Assembly: GCA_025200525.1 (NCBI GenBank)
Contig: CM045762.1
Location: 106,728,682-106,792,681, forward strand
Length of the DNA stretch: 64,000 bases
From: Camellia lanceoleosa
Lineage: Eukaryota; Streptophyta; Magnoliopsida; Ericales; Theaceae
Reading direction: 5' to 3'
Shown: in pieces, positions 33,801 to 44,690 of the stretch
How positions within the stretch are numbered: the stretch's first letter is position 1
Layout of the letters: each line of letters begins with the position of its first letter
The notes under the pieces: generated by a model
The model's input: the letters and a program-made list of their open reading frames with translations, nothing else
Database searches by the model: none
What the model was told of the DNA's origin: nothing
Program-made: the position numbers and the translations under genes

Positions 33801-35485
33801 GGCACTTTACAGTTTATATCAAGTCTCGAAAATGAACACAAGTGAGGCTAAATCAACATGCAAGAAAAAGGCCTAAAAGAGGGATAAAGAGGCAAGTGGT
33901 AGCATCTAACCTCAAACAAATGAGATCCCTTCAAAAAAGTTGAAGAGGGGCTCAAAATAAGACATTTTACAGTTTATAACCAAGTCTAAAACAGCTCTGA
34001 AATAAGCCTAAAATATCATGCAAAAATAGGCCTAAAAGAGAGTTTAAACATAAAGGGTGAGGAGGATACCTCAAATAGAGAAAGACCCTTGATCAAACAT
34101 GGAGACGATCTCAAAATATGACTATCAACAGTTTGGGTCGGAGCCCAAAAATGCAAGCAAGAGGAGCTAATATATAAAGAAAAATAAGGCAAGAAAGAGA
34201 GAAAATGGGACTCACCCTTGTAGAGCCAATCTTCAACAGCTTTTGGACCAAGTTTGGTGGCTCTCAACCTCTGGAAATCAGCTTCAAAGGATTAGAATGG
34301 AGGATGGAGGTGTGGTGCTATGGGGTGTAGGGTAAATGGTGCAAGGGGCTTAGGGTTTTGAGGGTTGAAGTAGAGAGAGGGAGAGATTCAATGCATGAGT
34401 CTCAAACAAGTTTTTGTAACCCTCTAAAATACAGCTGGAGGTGCTGGTTTTATAGAGGGAGGAGTGGAGGAAAGGGAGGGAAAATCAAATTCAAATTTCC
34501 CCCCCAAAAGACCCCCCATCGGATACAGGATCTGGGGGAAACAAAGGGTACAATCAGAAGGAACTGTGTGAGGAACATGGCCCAGTTCAGAGGGTTCAGT
34601 GGTGGCCACGGCCAGTTCAAGGTTCAAGCCGGTGGCCGGCCACCCCAGAAAGGTGGCCTCCCATGTGTGCACAACACAGCTATGTGGAGAAAAACCAGGA
34701 AATGTAAACTAGGAGAGAGAAAAACCAACTTTCTAGAGGGGTTCAAAAGGGTCAGGAACAATTGATGGCCGGCCATGTCATATTGGTGGCCTCCCAGGTG
34801 TGTACAACACAAATATATGGTTGAGGACCAAAGAAAGTGGCCTGGGAATGGTCAACACCAGCTTTCTAGTGAGGAAAACGGGGCGACAGAGAGCGATGAA
34901 GGAATAAAGCTGGCTTTTCAGAACAATTGCTGGCCTCCCACCCTTCTCCAAGCTTCCTAACAATGAAAATGAGGTCTCCACCAAAAATGAAACAAAACGG
35001 ATGCAAACGGGGCGAAGGCAGCAACGGGGTCCTCAAAATCGATCATTAAGCACCGGAGGTGGCGTTTGACCACAAAGTTGGTCTCTCGAGTCACAGTGTC
35101 CCTCGAAATGGAGGGAATAAGGTGTGTGCCAAAAACTGGAGCAAACGGAGGCGGTTAAGCGGTCCCGAACCGAGGCACACGGCCAACGGCTCCGAAAAAT
35201 CGAAAACCGGGCTCCAAACGGGAAAAATGGCCTACGACCACGAAACGTATCCTACGGCCACTGAGAGATAATCTACAAGACCTCTCCCTCCCTTCAGGAA
35301 GAGAAAACAAAGAAAACAGGGCCTGGTTCGTAAACCGAGGTAAGGTACGAAAGAGTCCGGAAGTCTAGAGGCAAGGCTCGCAGCCGTGACTCCGCAACCT
35401 CAGAACGAGCACGATATGCAACATCATCGAGCGCTCAGTTGGTGATGTCTGAATCTTAAGGTCAATCAAAAATGGGGTGTCTGCA
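30832..35485 (-). repeat. 5' LTR of element B
   Basis: About 4.65 kb, from TGCAGACACCCC (35485, minus strand) to the terminus near 30832. It is collinear with 9843-14546. In a ~320-bp comparison near the inner end I count about ten differences, mostly transitions. The inner terminus has a small rearrangement compared with the 3' LTR (GCATACAGGAGGG in place of GCCCCGGGAGGG). Confidence 0.92.
34448..34644 (-). promoter_or_regulatory. LTR promoter of element B
   Basis: The minus strand has TATAAAA at 34454-34448. The palindrome GGTGGCCGGCCACC lies at 34631-34644, about 180 bp upstream in element sense. It is the same arrangement as in element A. Confidence 0.6.
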
Positions 35486-35490
35486 GTATG
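35486..35490. other. Right target-site duplication of element B (GTATG)
   Basis: Second copy of the 5-bp duplication; element A's LTR resumes directly after it with CCATTTCATTTCATAGC. Confidence 0.92.
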
Positions 35491-37314
35491 CCATTTCATT
35501 TCATAGCATTGCGTATGCTAGGTTGCATGTTAGAGCATTGTATATGTCGTGTTACGTCATGCATTGTGTATGCCATTTCATAGCATTGTGTATGCTAGGT
35601 TGTATATTAGTTGCATGGTGCATGCCATCTCATTTGCATTGTGTTTGGGATAGGAGTTAGCCCGAGCACGGGAAACGAGGGACGTTTCGTACTCCGAGTG
35701 ACGGAACGTGTCTCAATTCCGGTCGCCGACACTCAAGATTAACCATGATGGAGTCTAGGTCTTGTTGTGTTTATACGTGCATTCATTTCATATTGAGTCG
35801 TGCAATTCGACTCCCCGGCCATCATGCATCGATATGCGTGATTGATGGCATGAGGATCGAGGACTACACTCCCCGAAGAGTAGTCATGCACACATATGTG
35901 AAAATACATTGCCATGCCCCTTTCTTGCTCTCTGTTGCTGCAAATCAAAAGCCAGCATTCTTTTCGAGCTTTGTGCAATATTCTGGGCTTAATTGTAAAC
36001 AGAGGCTAATTGGGGCATCACAATGGATTTCCGCGCCAGCAACTCAAGCATGCATCATTCATCATTCAGAAAAGAGCTGAGGCGGTCCATGGATTTGCGT
36101 GCAATTTACTGCTTTCCTAGATTAATTTGTTAATTAATTAGGATTTTGTACTTATTTGGACTGTATTATTTATTCGGGACTGTATTATTCGGACCCTCCA
36201 AGCGAGGGCACAACTGTAATAAGTGTGTGTGTGTGTATGTTGTATGTCTTCCAACCCCACGTCTTTCTTCCTTTTATTTACCAGCTTATGATGGTTAGTT
36301 TAGGGCATGTTTCAATTAGCATACAGTATGATAGCATGTTTGCATCCATTCATCTGTTTTGAATGCATCGGGCTCGGCGCATCATACTCACTGCATTGTA
36401 TTTCAATTCCGAGTTGAATGCATGTTAGCTGTAGCATTCCATATGCCATGTTTAGAATACCCGAGCCTGCTATAGTTACATTTTGCATGTGTTGCATTAG
36501 GCATTTCTGTATAGTTAGAATCATGCATGGATTTCTAACATAGCTTCTGTTTTGGCTTAGAGTACTCGGTAAGTTTTTACGCTTTAGCATCCTTGCATGT
36601 GTGTGAGTGACTGCCATGATAACATGCTTACCATGAGGCTATTTGCTTATGTGATATAACTGCCTGAATGCCTATGGGTGAAGGTTGGGTTATTTGGATT
36701 AGAACAATGCATTGACTGTGAGTTTTAAGCCCACTAGATAGTGGCAAAACCATCTTTTCTAAGCCCACCTGAGGGTGGCAAAATCTGCATTTTAAGCCTA
36801 CTTGCAAGTAGCAAACCATCTTTCAAAAACAAACATGAAATGTTTTGTTCCAATTCAGGCGACTCGGTCTATACTTGTATGTTGTGCGCATCACATAGTA
36901 AATCTAGGCTAACAACCGGAATAAGAACGCATACTGTTTTCAAAACTAGATATCATGGTTAGTAGAGGCTGATCTTTGATCGGGGCGAGCGGGGGTGCTC
37001 ACGAAGTCACCTTCTCCAATCGTACCCAAGTTCCCGACCCGAGGCAACTTTGGTGATGACGGACACGTGGCCTTAGGCACGAGTTAGGGTTTCCAAAATT
37101 TTCCAAAATAAAATATTTAGGTGGCGACTCTGTATCTGGCAAAGCAGTCCATGTTTGGCACTTCTTTCAAAAAAAATCTGTTTTCAAAATCGATTTGCCG
37201 GATTTGGACTCTTTGGTTTAGATTAAGAACCGTGACAATTTGAGTCCTGAACTGTAGTGAACCCAAGTGAACAGAACGGGACTCACCCTCCCGGGGCGTT
37301 CGAGGACGTCTACA
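35491..37314 (+). repeat. 5' LTR of element A, second part
   Basis: It continues the LTR broken at 9842 and matches 48546-50371 of the 3' LTR through to GACGTCTACA. Part 1 plus part 2 make about 4.74 kb, close to the 4.69-kb 3' LTR. Confidence 0.92.
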
Positions 37315-37319
37315 GTTTC

Positions 37320-37336
37320 TGGCGACTCTGCTGGGG
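37320..37336 (+). other. Primer binding site of element A
   Basis: TGGCGACTCTGCTGGGG lies five bases after the LTR end (spacer GTTTC). It is the same site as in element B. Confidence 0.8.
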
Positions 37337-38157
37337 ATTTAGAGAACTTGACTCGAACTCATGATATCTGGTTTTGACTACATTTGTGTGTTTCTTTGCA
37401 TTGCATGTGCATTGGTGCGCCTAGGACACCGTGTTTGCCATCTGCTATTCCTGAGCGGTTTACTAGAGGCTGCGTGCCATAACGCTTACCGGTTACGGGC
37501 TCTGCCAGTATGGGAACACAAACCCCGGTTTTACCGAGGCACCCTTTTGACCATTCGACCTAGTGCATATTAGGAATCCATAGTGACCATTCCAAGATAG
37601 GACAGGTTGCTTACCCGATATAGGTTGTTTGAAACCGCTGCGTGCGTAGTGAAACCTTAGCTCCTGACAAAATAGGACAGGGAAACCGTACCCCAACATA
37701 GGGGTGTTTTGGCTCTCACTTATCTGTTATGTGCTTTTAGAGTGCGTCTCTGCAGGAATGCATGTATCAGTTTACAAGTTTGGGCATCAGGCCTGCGGGC
37801 ACCAATTCAGTATTTTGGGATTCAGTTTACCTGAGGGTAACAGTTTACAGGCCGAATTTTGGGGCAGAATTTAGTAGAGGGCACAGTCATCCTGTTATGC
37901 TCATATTTGTTCTGGTGAAATCAGGCTAAGATGCTGCATGTTTTCTCTTTTGCTAGATAGTCCTGGAACTATAGCTTTAGAAGGCTTCGATATCCCTCGG
38001 GTACATTGGACTAGTGCTGATAGACTTTGTTAGGTCAAAAATTCGGTTCAAGGGTAACTAGTTTTCCTTCGCCGGTAGTAAGGCAAAGAAGGGCCAGACA
38101 GGATTCATTGGTTCATCTGATCTGACAGTCACCAGTCACATCATCAGTAGACCCGTG
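37337..38157 (+). other. 5' leader of element A
   Basis: Untranslated leader between primer site and gag, homologous in its first half to element B's leader. No conserved ORF. It may carry packaging or dimerisation signals, but nothing specific can be recognised. Confidence 0.5.
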
Positions 38158-39054
38158 ATGGCACAGGGTTCGGAAGAATTAGTGGCCGTGATAGTAGTGT
38201 TAAATCAGGGAACTGCCATGCAGGATGAGACTAATGCTGAAACACAATGCCCATCTGGGGCATCTGCCTCACATCTAGCTTCGGGGCCCCAGCCGAACTT
38301 TGACCCACTTCCGCCAGCTAAAAATTTGCAGGGTCCAGATCCCCAAGAAGGGTTGGCTCAAGCCCGAGTTGTCAGACCCTTGGTGCAGCCTAATGAGAGA
38401 CTTTATCCCCTTGATGGTAATGACCTTGATCTGACCGCGGTGAAAATTGCGAACCTTGATAAGCAATTCAAAAAGGCACAGGGCCTTAACTCCATTCCTG
38501 ACATAGAGGATGGGCACACCGAGTCTGCCGTATGGCTCCCAGACAGATTCAAAATGCCATATATTGACCATTTCGACGGGTCTGGAGATCCAATGGTACA
38601 TATCCGACTTTTCTTGGATGTCTTAAAGCCGATGGGTCTAACTAAGCCACAGAAACTCTCTCTGTATGGAAGAACCCTGTCGGGTGTAGCAGCCACTTGG
38701 TACGCTAAGTTGGAGGACAAAGTGAAGCAAGACTGGGAAGAACTGGCTGAGGCCTTCGTCGATCAGTATTCCTACAATACCCAAGTTGAAATGACCATCC
38801 AAGAGCTTGAAACAACTCGCCAGAACCCAACAAAGCCTTTTGTGGAATTCGTTGCGAGGTGGAGAGCAAAGGCAGCACAAATGACAAATCGTCGCCCTTC
38901 TGAGAGGGATCAAGTGCAGATGATGGTGCGAAACTTCGAGCATGATATGTTGCAAAAGTTGATAGTCGCTCCGCTATTCACTTTCAAAAGTTTGCATGAA
39001 CTAGGGGTTCAGATCGAGAATGCATTCAACAAAGGATCATTCCTGAACAAGTGA
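38158..39054 (+). CDS. gag core ORF of element A
   Basis: The ATG at 38158 follows a GTG in the same frame and opens about 298 codons. The retrotransposon gag core covers residues ~125-260: NSIPDIEDGHTESAVWLPDR, FDGSGDPMVHIRLFLDVL, RTLSGVAATWYAKLED, DQYSYNTQVEMTIQELETT, FVARWRAKAAQM. Where element B has stops, this copy has Trp (TWYAK) and Gln (RDQVQMM). It ends early (FLNK, stop), and the rest of gag lies in other frames further on. The core could still make a capsid-like protein, but the usual Gag-Pol polyprotein is lost. Confidence 0.75.
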   Translation: MAQGSEELVAVIVVLNQGTAMQDETNAETQCPSGASASHLASGPQPNFDPLPPAKNLQGPDPQEGLAQARVVRPLVQPNERLYPLDGNDLDLTAVKIANLDKQFKKAQGLNSIPDIEDGHTESAVWLPDRFKMPYIDHFDGSGDPMVHIRLFLDVLKPMGLTKPQKLSLYGRTLSGVAATWYAKLEDKVKQDWEELAEAFVDQYSYNTQVEMTIQELETTRQNPTKPFVEFVARWRAKAAQMTNRRPSERDQVQMMVRNFEHDMLQKLIVAPLFTFKSLHELGVQIENAFNKGSFLNK

Positions 39055-39198
39055 ACGACACGAAGGGTGATTTCAGGGAGTGCCAATGCAGGTTGTAGCG
39101 CTGTTCCCAATCCCGCAGAAATCAATACAGTCGCCACAACCAACCCTTTTGCTAATCCAAGCCTACAAACCGTACCAAATGACTCGAGCTCAGATGTA

Positions 39199-40104
39199 AA
39201 CTTTCACTCCCCTCTATATGAGCCTGACTAGCGCACTAAAAGTCTTGATGGAAAGAGGGTATCTCAAACCCCTCGATCCTCAACCTCTACCTGACCCTCT
39301 CCCAGCCAGACATAACCCTTCCAAGCATCAGTATGTACCATCGCAGCCATGTCATGGCAAACCATTACTGCTAGCCGCCATGAGGTCCAAAATCTCATTG
39401 ACAATCGAACGATAGCTCTACCTTCAGACCCCAATGACCAAACATCTCCTGTCCACCTTAATCTCATCCATATACTACCATCCATCTTCGACCCCAGCAT
39501 ATACATCACCCCGGCCCATCTACCCAAGCCTAAGGTGTTCATTCCAGAAAGCATGGACTTATGCATGATGGATGCACCTGGACCCCAATCACCTCAAACC
39601 CATGAGCCCACTACTTCTGAGTTGATGAGAATGATTGAAGATCTTCAGAGAACTATGACAGATCTGGCCTCCGAGACATTGGCTCCCTCATTGACCACAT
39701 CACATACCAGGGAGTTCATGTCAAAAGGCTCCCCAGTCTTGGAACGAGCTGCATTTGAGGAATGCCAATCCCTTGGCAAAGTGGAGGCGAGTGGAAAGAA
39801 CAAGATAGGGGCGGACATGGATCCCTATGAACATCTTCTGTTGGCTGTTGAGGCTTTGAAAGCCGAGGGACTAAACAAAGAGCAAGTGCTCGCAGTTGTT
39901 GCAAAAACTGTGGACAACATTTTCGCCACTCAAGTTGGGGGTAGTTTGAATCAAGGGGCAAGCCGGGAGAAGGGTCATTGTATCAAAAACGTTCCTTTCA
40001 GCTATAATCCTGCACTCGGAAGAGATCAACAAACCAAAGCGGACTGCCAATCCTTTCTTTGGCGGCCCAAAGAAAATCCACAAACCTTGAAGTACCAACC
40101 CTGA
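39199..40104 (+). pseudogene. gag C-terminal part of element A (first copy) with extra segment
   Basis: TPLYMSLTSALKVLMERG and LKPLDPQPLPDPLPARHN match the Pro-rich part of gag in element B. After a frame change comes RHEVQNLIDN and then the SIYITPAHLPKPKV motif, also in B. From about 39600 the open frame (to 40104) has no counterpart in element B; it contains an amphipathic stretch (SELMRMIEDLQRTMTDLASE) and a Lys/Glu-mixed region. The origin of this ~500-bp part is unknown. Confidence 0.6.
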
Positions 40105-40440
40105 GGTTAGAGGGTCTTCCATGCCCTCTATATGCCTTTGTCCAAAGCTCTCCAAGTCCTTGTTGGACAAGGCCATCTCAAACCCCTTGAGCCTCGGCCT
40201 CTCCCAAATCCTCTTCCGGCTACGCATGATGCCGCCCAGTACTGTGCCTTCCATTAGCAAACTGGCCATACTACCGACAACTGCTTCCGTCTTTGCCATA
40301 AAGTACAGGATCTATTTGACAACGGGGTCATTGCCGCGCCAAGCTTTGCAAAGTCTATCAACACTGGATCGGTGAACTTGGGGGATAATGTGACCATGTG
40401 ATCGGGGGGTGAACCAGCTGCGGGTGGCACTCGATTAAAC
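40105..40440 (+). pseudogene. gag C-terminal part of element A (second copy)
   Basis: A second copy of LYMPLSKALQVLVGQGHLKP, LEPRPLPNPLPATHDAAQYC and the Cys/His motif FH.QTGHTTDNCFRL is present, so this part of gag is duplicated in element A. A TAG breaks the Cys/His motif, and further stops follow. It is closer to element B than the first copy is. Confidence 0.65.
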
Positions 40441-41049
40441 TCCAGACGCGGGAATGGCGCGCACTGTTCTGAGCAATACGCAAACACCAGCTTTTGTGCT
40501 TTCTGACTTGGGTGTTGAGTCAGTTCTGTAGTTTTGTTTTGAGTCTGTCTCTTTGTCTTGAGTCAGTCTTTTTGATTAAAGGTCTGTCTTGTTGTATCAA
40601 GTCAGTCCTCTTGTACAAAGGTCAGGTGATTCCGGGGGTGTCACCTTGGGTGTCACCATTTTGTTTTGCGTTTGCCTTTTCATTTTGTTTTGAGTCTATT
40701 TCTACTAGGGAGCCAGTTGTGCCAACAAATTTGAATGAACAGCAGTGATTTTCATATTCTCATGTTCACTTCTGCCTTGTGCCAGTTGTGCTAGAAATTC
40801 TAAATGAGATAGCAATATTTGACTAGAAGTTATGTCTTTTCTGTGCCTTGAATTCGTTGCATCGACCTAAGTTTTCCAAAACTTTTTTCGAAACATTGTG
40901 ATAAAAAACGAAGAGGAAGGAATTCCTTGGGATTTGCAAAAATTTGATCAACTGAGAGAAAGAGAGGCATGCTAAGCCCTTAATGAATGAAATCATGCTT
41001 GTTAGTGTGAGTACTGAGAAGGACCCTAGCTTTGATCCAGATTGGTTCT
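40441..41049 (+). other. Element A internal sequence without a gene
   Basis: T-rich sequence with about six loose copies of a TTGAGTCAGTCT-like word (40505-40700). No domain is seen. Confidence 0.5.
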
Positions 41050-41180
41050 ACACTATCTTCAGCGCGAGCGATTTGTCGCTCTCTTAAAAACTTTCAAAAA
41101 ATGTTTTGCGCGATTCTGCGAAGACCTATGTGGAATCGCTCTTGAGATTGTGCAGCCTAGGATCGCTCTCAGCCTCGAGA
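41050..41180 (+). pseudogene. RT N-terminal remnant of element A
   Basis: QRERFVALLKTFKKCFARFC followed by EDLCGIALEIVQPRIALS aligns by eye with the entry to RT in element B (ERERLVALLKDFKDVFAWS, then EDMPGIDPEIVQHQIPLD). Nothing of the RT catalytic core follows; the sequence passes to non-coding DNA. This marks the site of the internal deletion that removed most of pol. Confidence 0.6.
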
Positions 41181-41609
41181 CTCCACCCCTCTTGATTTCA
41201 AAACTTGAACTGGAATTCAGAATGTTCAACGGTCAATCACAATGTAAGGCCTGTGTGGCTAGATCAAAAGTAGCCCGTGAATTAGCGGCAACAAAGTCAG
41301 ATCAAGAAGCTTGCGAAGCTAGATCAGGAGCACCCCTCAAACTAGGGGCAAAGATGTCAGATGTGCTCGAAGAGTTAAAAAAATTGGGATGATTCTCAAG
41401 CTAACAAAGATCGGCAAGAATGCCAAATCCCAGAAGGAAGGAAAGAAGAAGGTTTCTGCTGAAGAACAACTGAGTTCCGATCCACAACACTAGGGGCAAA
41501 TTCACCCTCCATTGGATGGACTCTTGCATCATCAGTGAACAACAGCCATTCTCATGGATTCTGATGACTTCAGGATCCTAAAACCATTTGACATGGACAA
41601 AGCTACACT
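41181..41609 (+). other. Element A sequence with AGGGGCA motifs
   Basis: A pair of similar stretches (AGATCAAAAGTAGC..., AGATCAGGAGCACC...) and copies of ACTAGGGGCAAA near 41342 and 41488. No clear gene. Confidence 0.45.
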
Positions 41610-41940
41610 TTTACCCTTGAGAGGCTCGCTGGGCCGAAAACCCGGAAGGGCGACCCAGGAAAAAGTTAGAGCAAGAAAAAGAACAAAAAGAACAAAAAAA
41701 CGAAAAATGCAAAGAATGAAAAAAAAAAAGAAAAAAAATAAAGAAAATGCAAAGAAAAGAAAAAAAAGAAAAGAAGAAAAAAAAAGAATCGAAAAGAAGA
41801 AAAACAAAGCTCGCAAGGTTGAAAACCCGCAACAGGCGCCTTGGCAAAAGTTAGAGCATAAAAAGGAGAGGTTAAATACCCGAGTGTACCTTAACCCCGA
41901 ACTACGTGAGGCTTGATTTCCATCTTTGGGTTTGATCATC
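41610..41940 (+). promoter_or_regulatory. Conserved post-pol non-coding block of element A
   Basis: It has CCTTGAGAGGCTCGCTGG, two GAAAACCCG units, TTGGCAAAAGTTAGAGC, and GAACTACGTGAGGCTTGA, in the same order as element B 22345-22090. Between the two GAAAACCCG units A has an extra A/G-rich stretch. That this block survives while pol is gone suggests a cis function in the element life cycle (inference). Confidence 0.5.
41655..41815 (+). repeat. A-rich low-complexity tract
   Basis: About 160 bp of mostly A with some G and C, expanded relative to element B. It gives an artificial Lys-rich frame. Confidence 0.8.
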
Positions 41941-42429
41941 TTTGCTTTCTTTGAATCCGAGAATTTGGTTGTGTTCGTCACTCTGAGGACTGACTACAAT
42001 GCGCCACGGTGCTATCCAAACAAGGGGCAACTTTCCGTTGCCATTCAATACGCTGCGGTGCCATTCAAACAAGGGGCAACTTTCCGTTGCCAGGAAGCTC
42101 TCTTCAAGCAGGAGGCAATTTTCCTTCAGATCTGAGGTTGTGCATCTCAAGAGTAGGTTCCGTGCTCGTTCAGCAGTGGCCGTTCGCGAAATAGTTTTTG
42201 AGAATTTTTACTGAGGTTGACTAATTTTCTCTCAAAAATTATTCCATTTTTCCATAACTCGACCATTTCTTTGACCCCAAAAAGGGAAAATTTTCAGTGC
42301 TCACAGCCTAACTTGCATGATTTTAAATCAGAAAATTGAACAAGCATGTTAATTTAACTCTCATTTTGGTCAAAATTGTCTTAGTGGAAAGCCAAAAACA
42401 AAAAATGGTCGAAATAATGAACTAGGGGC
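41941..42429 (+). other. Element A region with paired PPT-like repeats
   Basis: Two ~48-bp direct repeats around 42010-42100 each contain CAAACAAGGGGCAACTTTCC (the first as CAAACAAGGGGCAACTTT). They match the two copies in element B near 21953 and 22000. A further ACTAGGGGCATAG occurs at 42422. Confidence 0.6.
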
Positions 42430-42990
42430 ATAGTTGAGTCAGGTATTTTATCTTTTCCCCATTGTCAACATACTTGCCAGAAAGGGCACCATACTTGCCA
42501 AAAAGGGCACTCTACCTGCCAGAAAAGGCACAACTGAAAGCGACAACGAAAGGGCCGAAAAGCTCTCACATCCTATGAGCAATGAGGTATCAAGCCAAGT
42601 GCGAAGCACGAACTGGAATGGATCAAGATATTCCACTCCCTCATCTGGACAGATCTGATCATGTCCAAACTCCCCCGCAGAGCATCGTCAACCGATGTCA
42701 GCTGCAGATTTGCTACACACCCAGTTGTAGCACAACCCCTCTGTGGGAGAAACTCACTAACTGCGTGCAGAAGAAGAAGAATCAGGCGGAATGCTAGGGG
42801 CAAGAGCCCACAACTTTCTGTTTATCCATCAACCACCCAGGGGAGGGATTTAAAATGAGTGATTGAAGAATAGAGAGGTGTGCGCTGAGAGAAAAAGTGA
42901 GGAAAGGGCTTTTTCAGAAAAACAAAGCTTGAGGGCCGAGTGATGTGAGAATCACAAATGAGAAAGGGTGGGAAACAATACCCGGAGAAA
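42430..42990 (-). pseudogene. Decayed remnant of the DUF7745-like antisense gene in element A
   Basis: On the minus strand, 42960-42830 resembles the end of the intron in element B's second antisense gene (CACATCACTCGGCCCTC, TCACTTTTTCTCTCA). The start of exon 2 follows (GGTTGATGGATAAACAGAAAG). Near 42680-42600 a GAGTTTGGACATGATCAGAT and GAGGGAGTGGAATATCTTGA stretch matches the exon 2 segment coding for QFGHDQTCLPEGIEY. Exon 1 is not found, and stops are frequent. It shows that the antisense gene predates the split of A and B. Confidence 0.6.
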
Positions 42991-43739
42991 CTGGCTCCTC
43001 GTGCACTGAGAGGTCTCTCGCCTTTGTAACATAGCTGAGTGTTGTGTTTGTGTGTTTTGTTTGTTTCGTTTCTTGTTTTAAGTCGTTTGAGTGTCAACAA
43101 ATGTGTTATGTCATTTTACCTTCTTTTTCCTTTGTTGAGTTGTGTTTAGGTCGTTCTACCTTTGTTTTTCATTGTTGAGTCGTTTTGGCTGTGGTCAGTT
43201 GTAGGCTCATTACCCGGTTGAGAGCCCTTTTCTCATTTCAATTTCAAAAATCGTTTTGTGCTCAGAGTGCCGTATCGTTCTCCACATCTGTGCAAAAAAT
43301 GATCAATTCTTTCATAAAGCCGCAGGGTTCAACCCAGGTCATGTTAGAATAGTAAAACAAGGACCTATCTGAAGCTATTTAGTTTCCAAGCTGCAAAGCA
43401 AAAGAAAAGAAGGAAAATTTGGAGTATCTTAGCATGTTTCAACTTTAGCAAAATCCGAGACTGCATTCCAGGTGCACCTTCTCAGGCCTCGCTGTTTCTC
43501 TGGAGTATGAGTGTATCTCGACCCCAAGTGTAAGCCTGCTTCAAGTCAGAATGGTAGTCCAAGCAGCACTCGAGGGTTTCACATACAGATGTTATCTCTC
43601 ACCAATATGAACATGGTGTGCCCTTTTTGAGTTAAGTGAGTTGCGAAGTCCTCTAAGAGGCAAATTAGAGGCACCAGAGTACATATTTGATGCTCCTCTA
43701 TTGCATAGAATGTGAACTTTCATATACACTGTTGTTGCG
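42991..43739 (+). other. Element A internal sequence without a recognised gene
   Basis: T/G-rich stretch with repeated GTTGAGTYGTTTT words at about 43075-43200 and no supported ORF. It occupies the place where exon 1 of the antisense gene and the spacer would be expected. Confidence 0.45.
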
Positions 43740-43925
43740 CGCATCGTTATGATTCATGCATAGAATATGCTTGCTTTCGATTCCGCATAGAATATGCTTT
43801 GCTTGTTTCATGCATAGAATATGCTTGCTTTCAATATTGCATAGAATGTGCTTCCATACTTGCATAGAAAATGCTCGTATCTTTTACATGGAAAATGCCC
43901 CCATACTTGCATAGAAGATGCATTT
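43740..43925 (+). repeat. GCATAGAATATGCTTGC tandem repeats
   Basis: Seven or so degenerate copies of a ~27-bp unit with core GCATAGAAtATGCT, itself an imperfect palindrome. Confidence 0.75.
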
Positions 43926-44690
43926 TATTGCACTTTCTTGTGCATTTTATCTCACTCGCACTGTCTTGTGCATCTTGTGGTTGTATCTCACTTGCACTAT
44001 CTTGTGCATTTCAAATCACTCGCGCTGTTTAGCGTATCGTACTGTTTAGCGTATCGCACTGTCTTGTGCATTTCAAATCACTCGCGCTGTTTAGCGTATC
44101 GCACTGTTTTGTGCATTTCTAATCACTCGCGCTGTTTAGCGTATCGCACTATTTTGTGCATTTCTAATTATTCGCACTATTTTGTGCATTTCTAATCATT
44201 CGCGCTATTTTGCGCACCTCAATTGCACTGTTTTGTGCAGTTTATCATTCGCGCTATTTTGCGCACCTCCATCGCACTGTTTTGTACAATTTACATTCGC
44301 TCTATTTTGCGCGATCGTGACCGTTTCGCGCTTTATCACTCACGCTTATTTTGCACCACAATCGTGACTGCTTTTTTGTGCGGTTTATCATTCGTGACTT
44401 TTTGCGACCTCCATCGCAGACTGCCTTGTGCATTGCATTCATCGCGCTATTTTGTGCTTTGCATATCACATCGCACTATCTTGTGCATTTCAAATCAATC
44501 GCACTGTTTAGCGTATCGCACTATTTTGTGCATTGTATCATTCGTGCTATCTTGCGCATCTCACCTGCACTTGTTAGTGTATTGCATCGCGCTATCTTAC
44601 ACCGTGACCATTACTTGCATTGTGCATGCATTTTATCGCACTATCTTGCGCACCTCACCTTTAGTTCGCACTGTCTTGTGCACTCACCTG
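43926..44690 (+). repeat. Degenerate CGCACTGTYTTGTGCATTTC repeat array
   Basis: Many units of about 22-24 bp alternate CGCACTGTCTTGTGCATT and CGCGCTGTTTAGCGTATCG-type halves separated by short AT-rich links. Each unit is a small imperfect hairpin (GCACTG..TTGTGC). The Cys/His/Ser-rich frames here are periodicity artefacts. It lies in element A where element B has its PMD gene. Confidence 0.75.

Larger units (their letters stand above)
9843..35485 (-). mobile_element. Element B: 25.6-kb Tat/Ogre-type Ty3/gypsy element with two antisense genes, nested in element A
   Basis: On the minus strand the order is 5' LTR (35485-30832), primer site, leader, gag, protease with G-patch, RT, RNase H, archaeal-type RNase H, integrase, a conserved non-coding block, two genes on the opposite strand, polypurine tract and 3' LTR (14546-9843). 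Two RNase H domains and extra antisense ORFs before the 3' LTR are known marks of the Tat group. Length and domain set suggest the Ogre-like end of that group. All sense domains carry nonsense codons, many of them TAG. About ten differences in ~320 compared LTR bases make it younger than A. It belongs to the same family as A. Confidence 0.93.

Noticed and set aside
41554..41916. Lys-rich ORF of 120 residues
   Set aside because: A translation of the A-rich low-complexity tract in the post-pol block; not conserved in element B.
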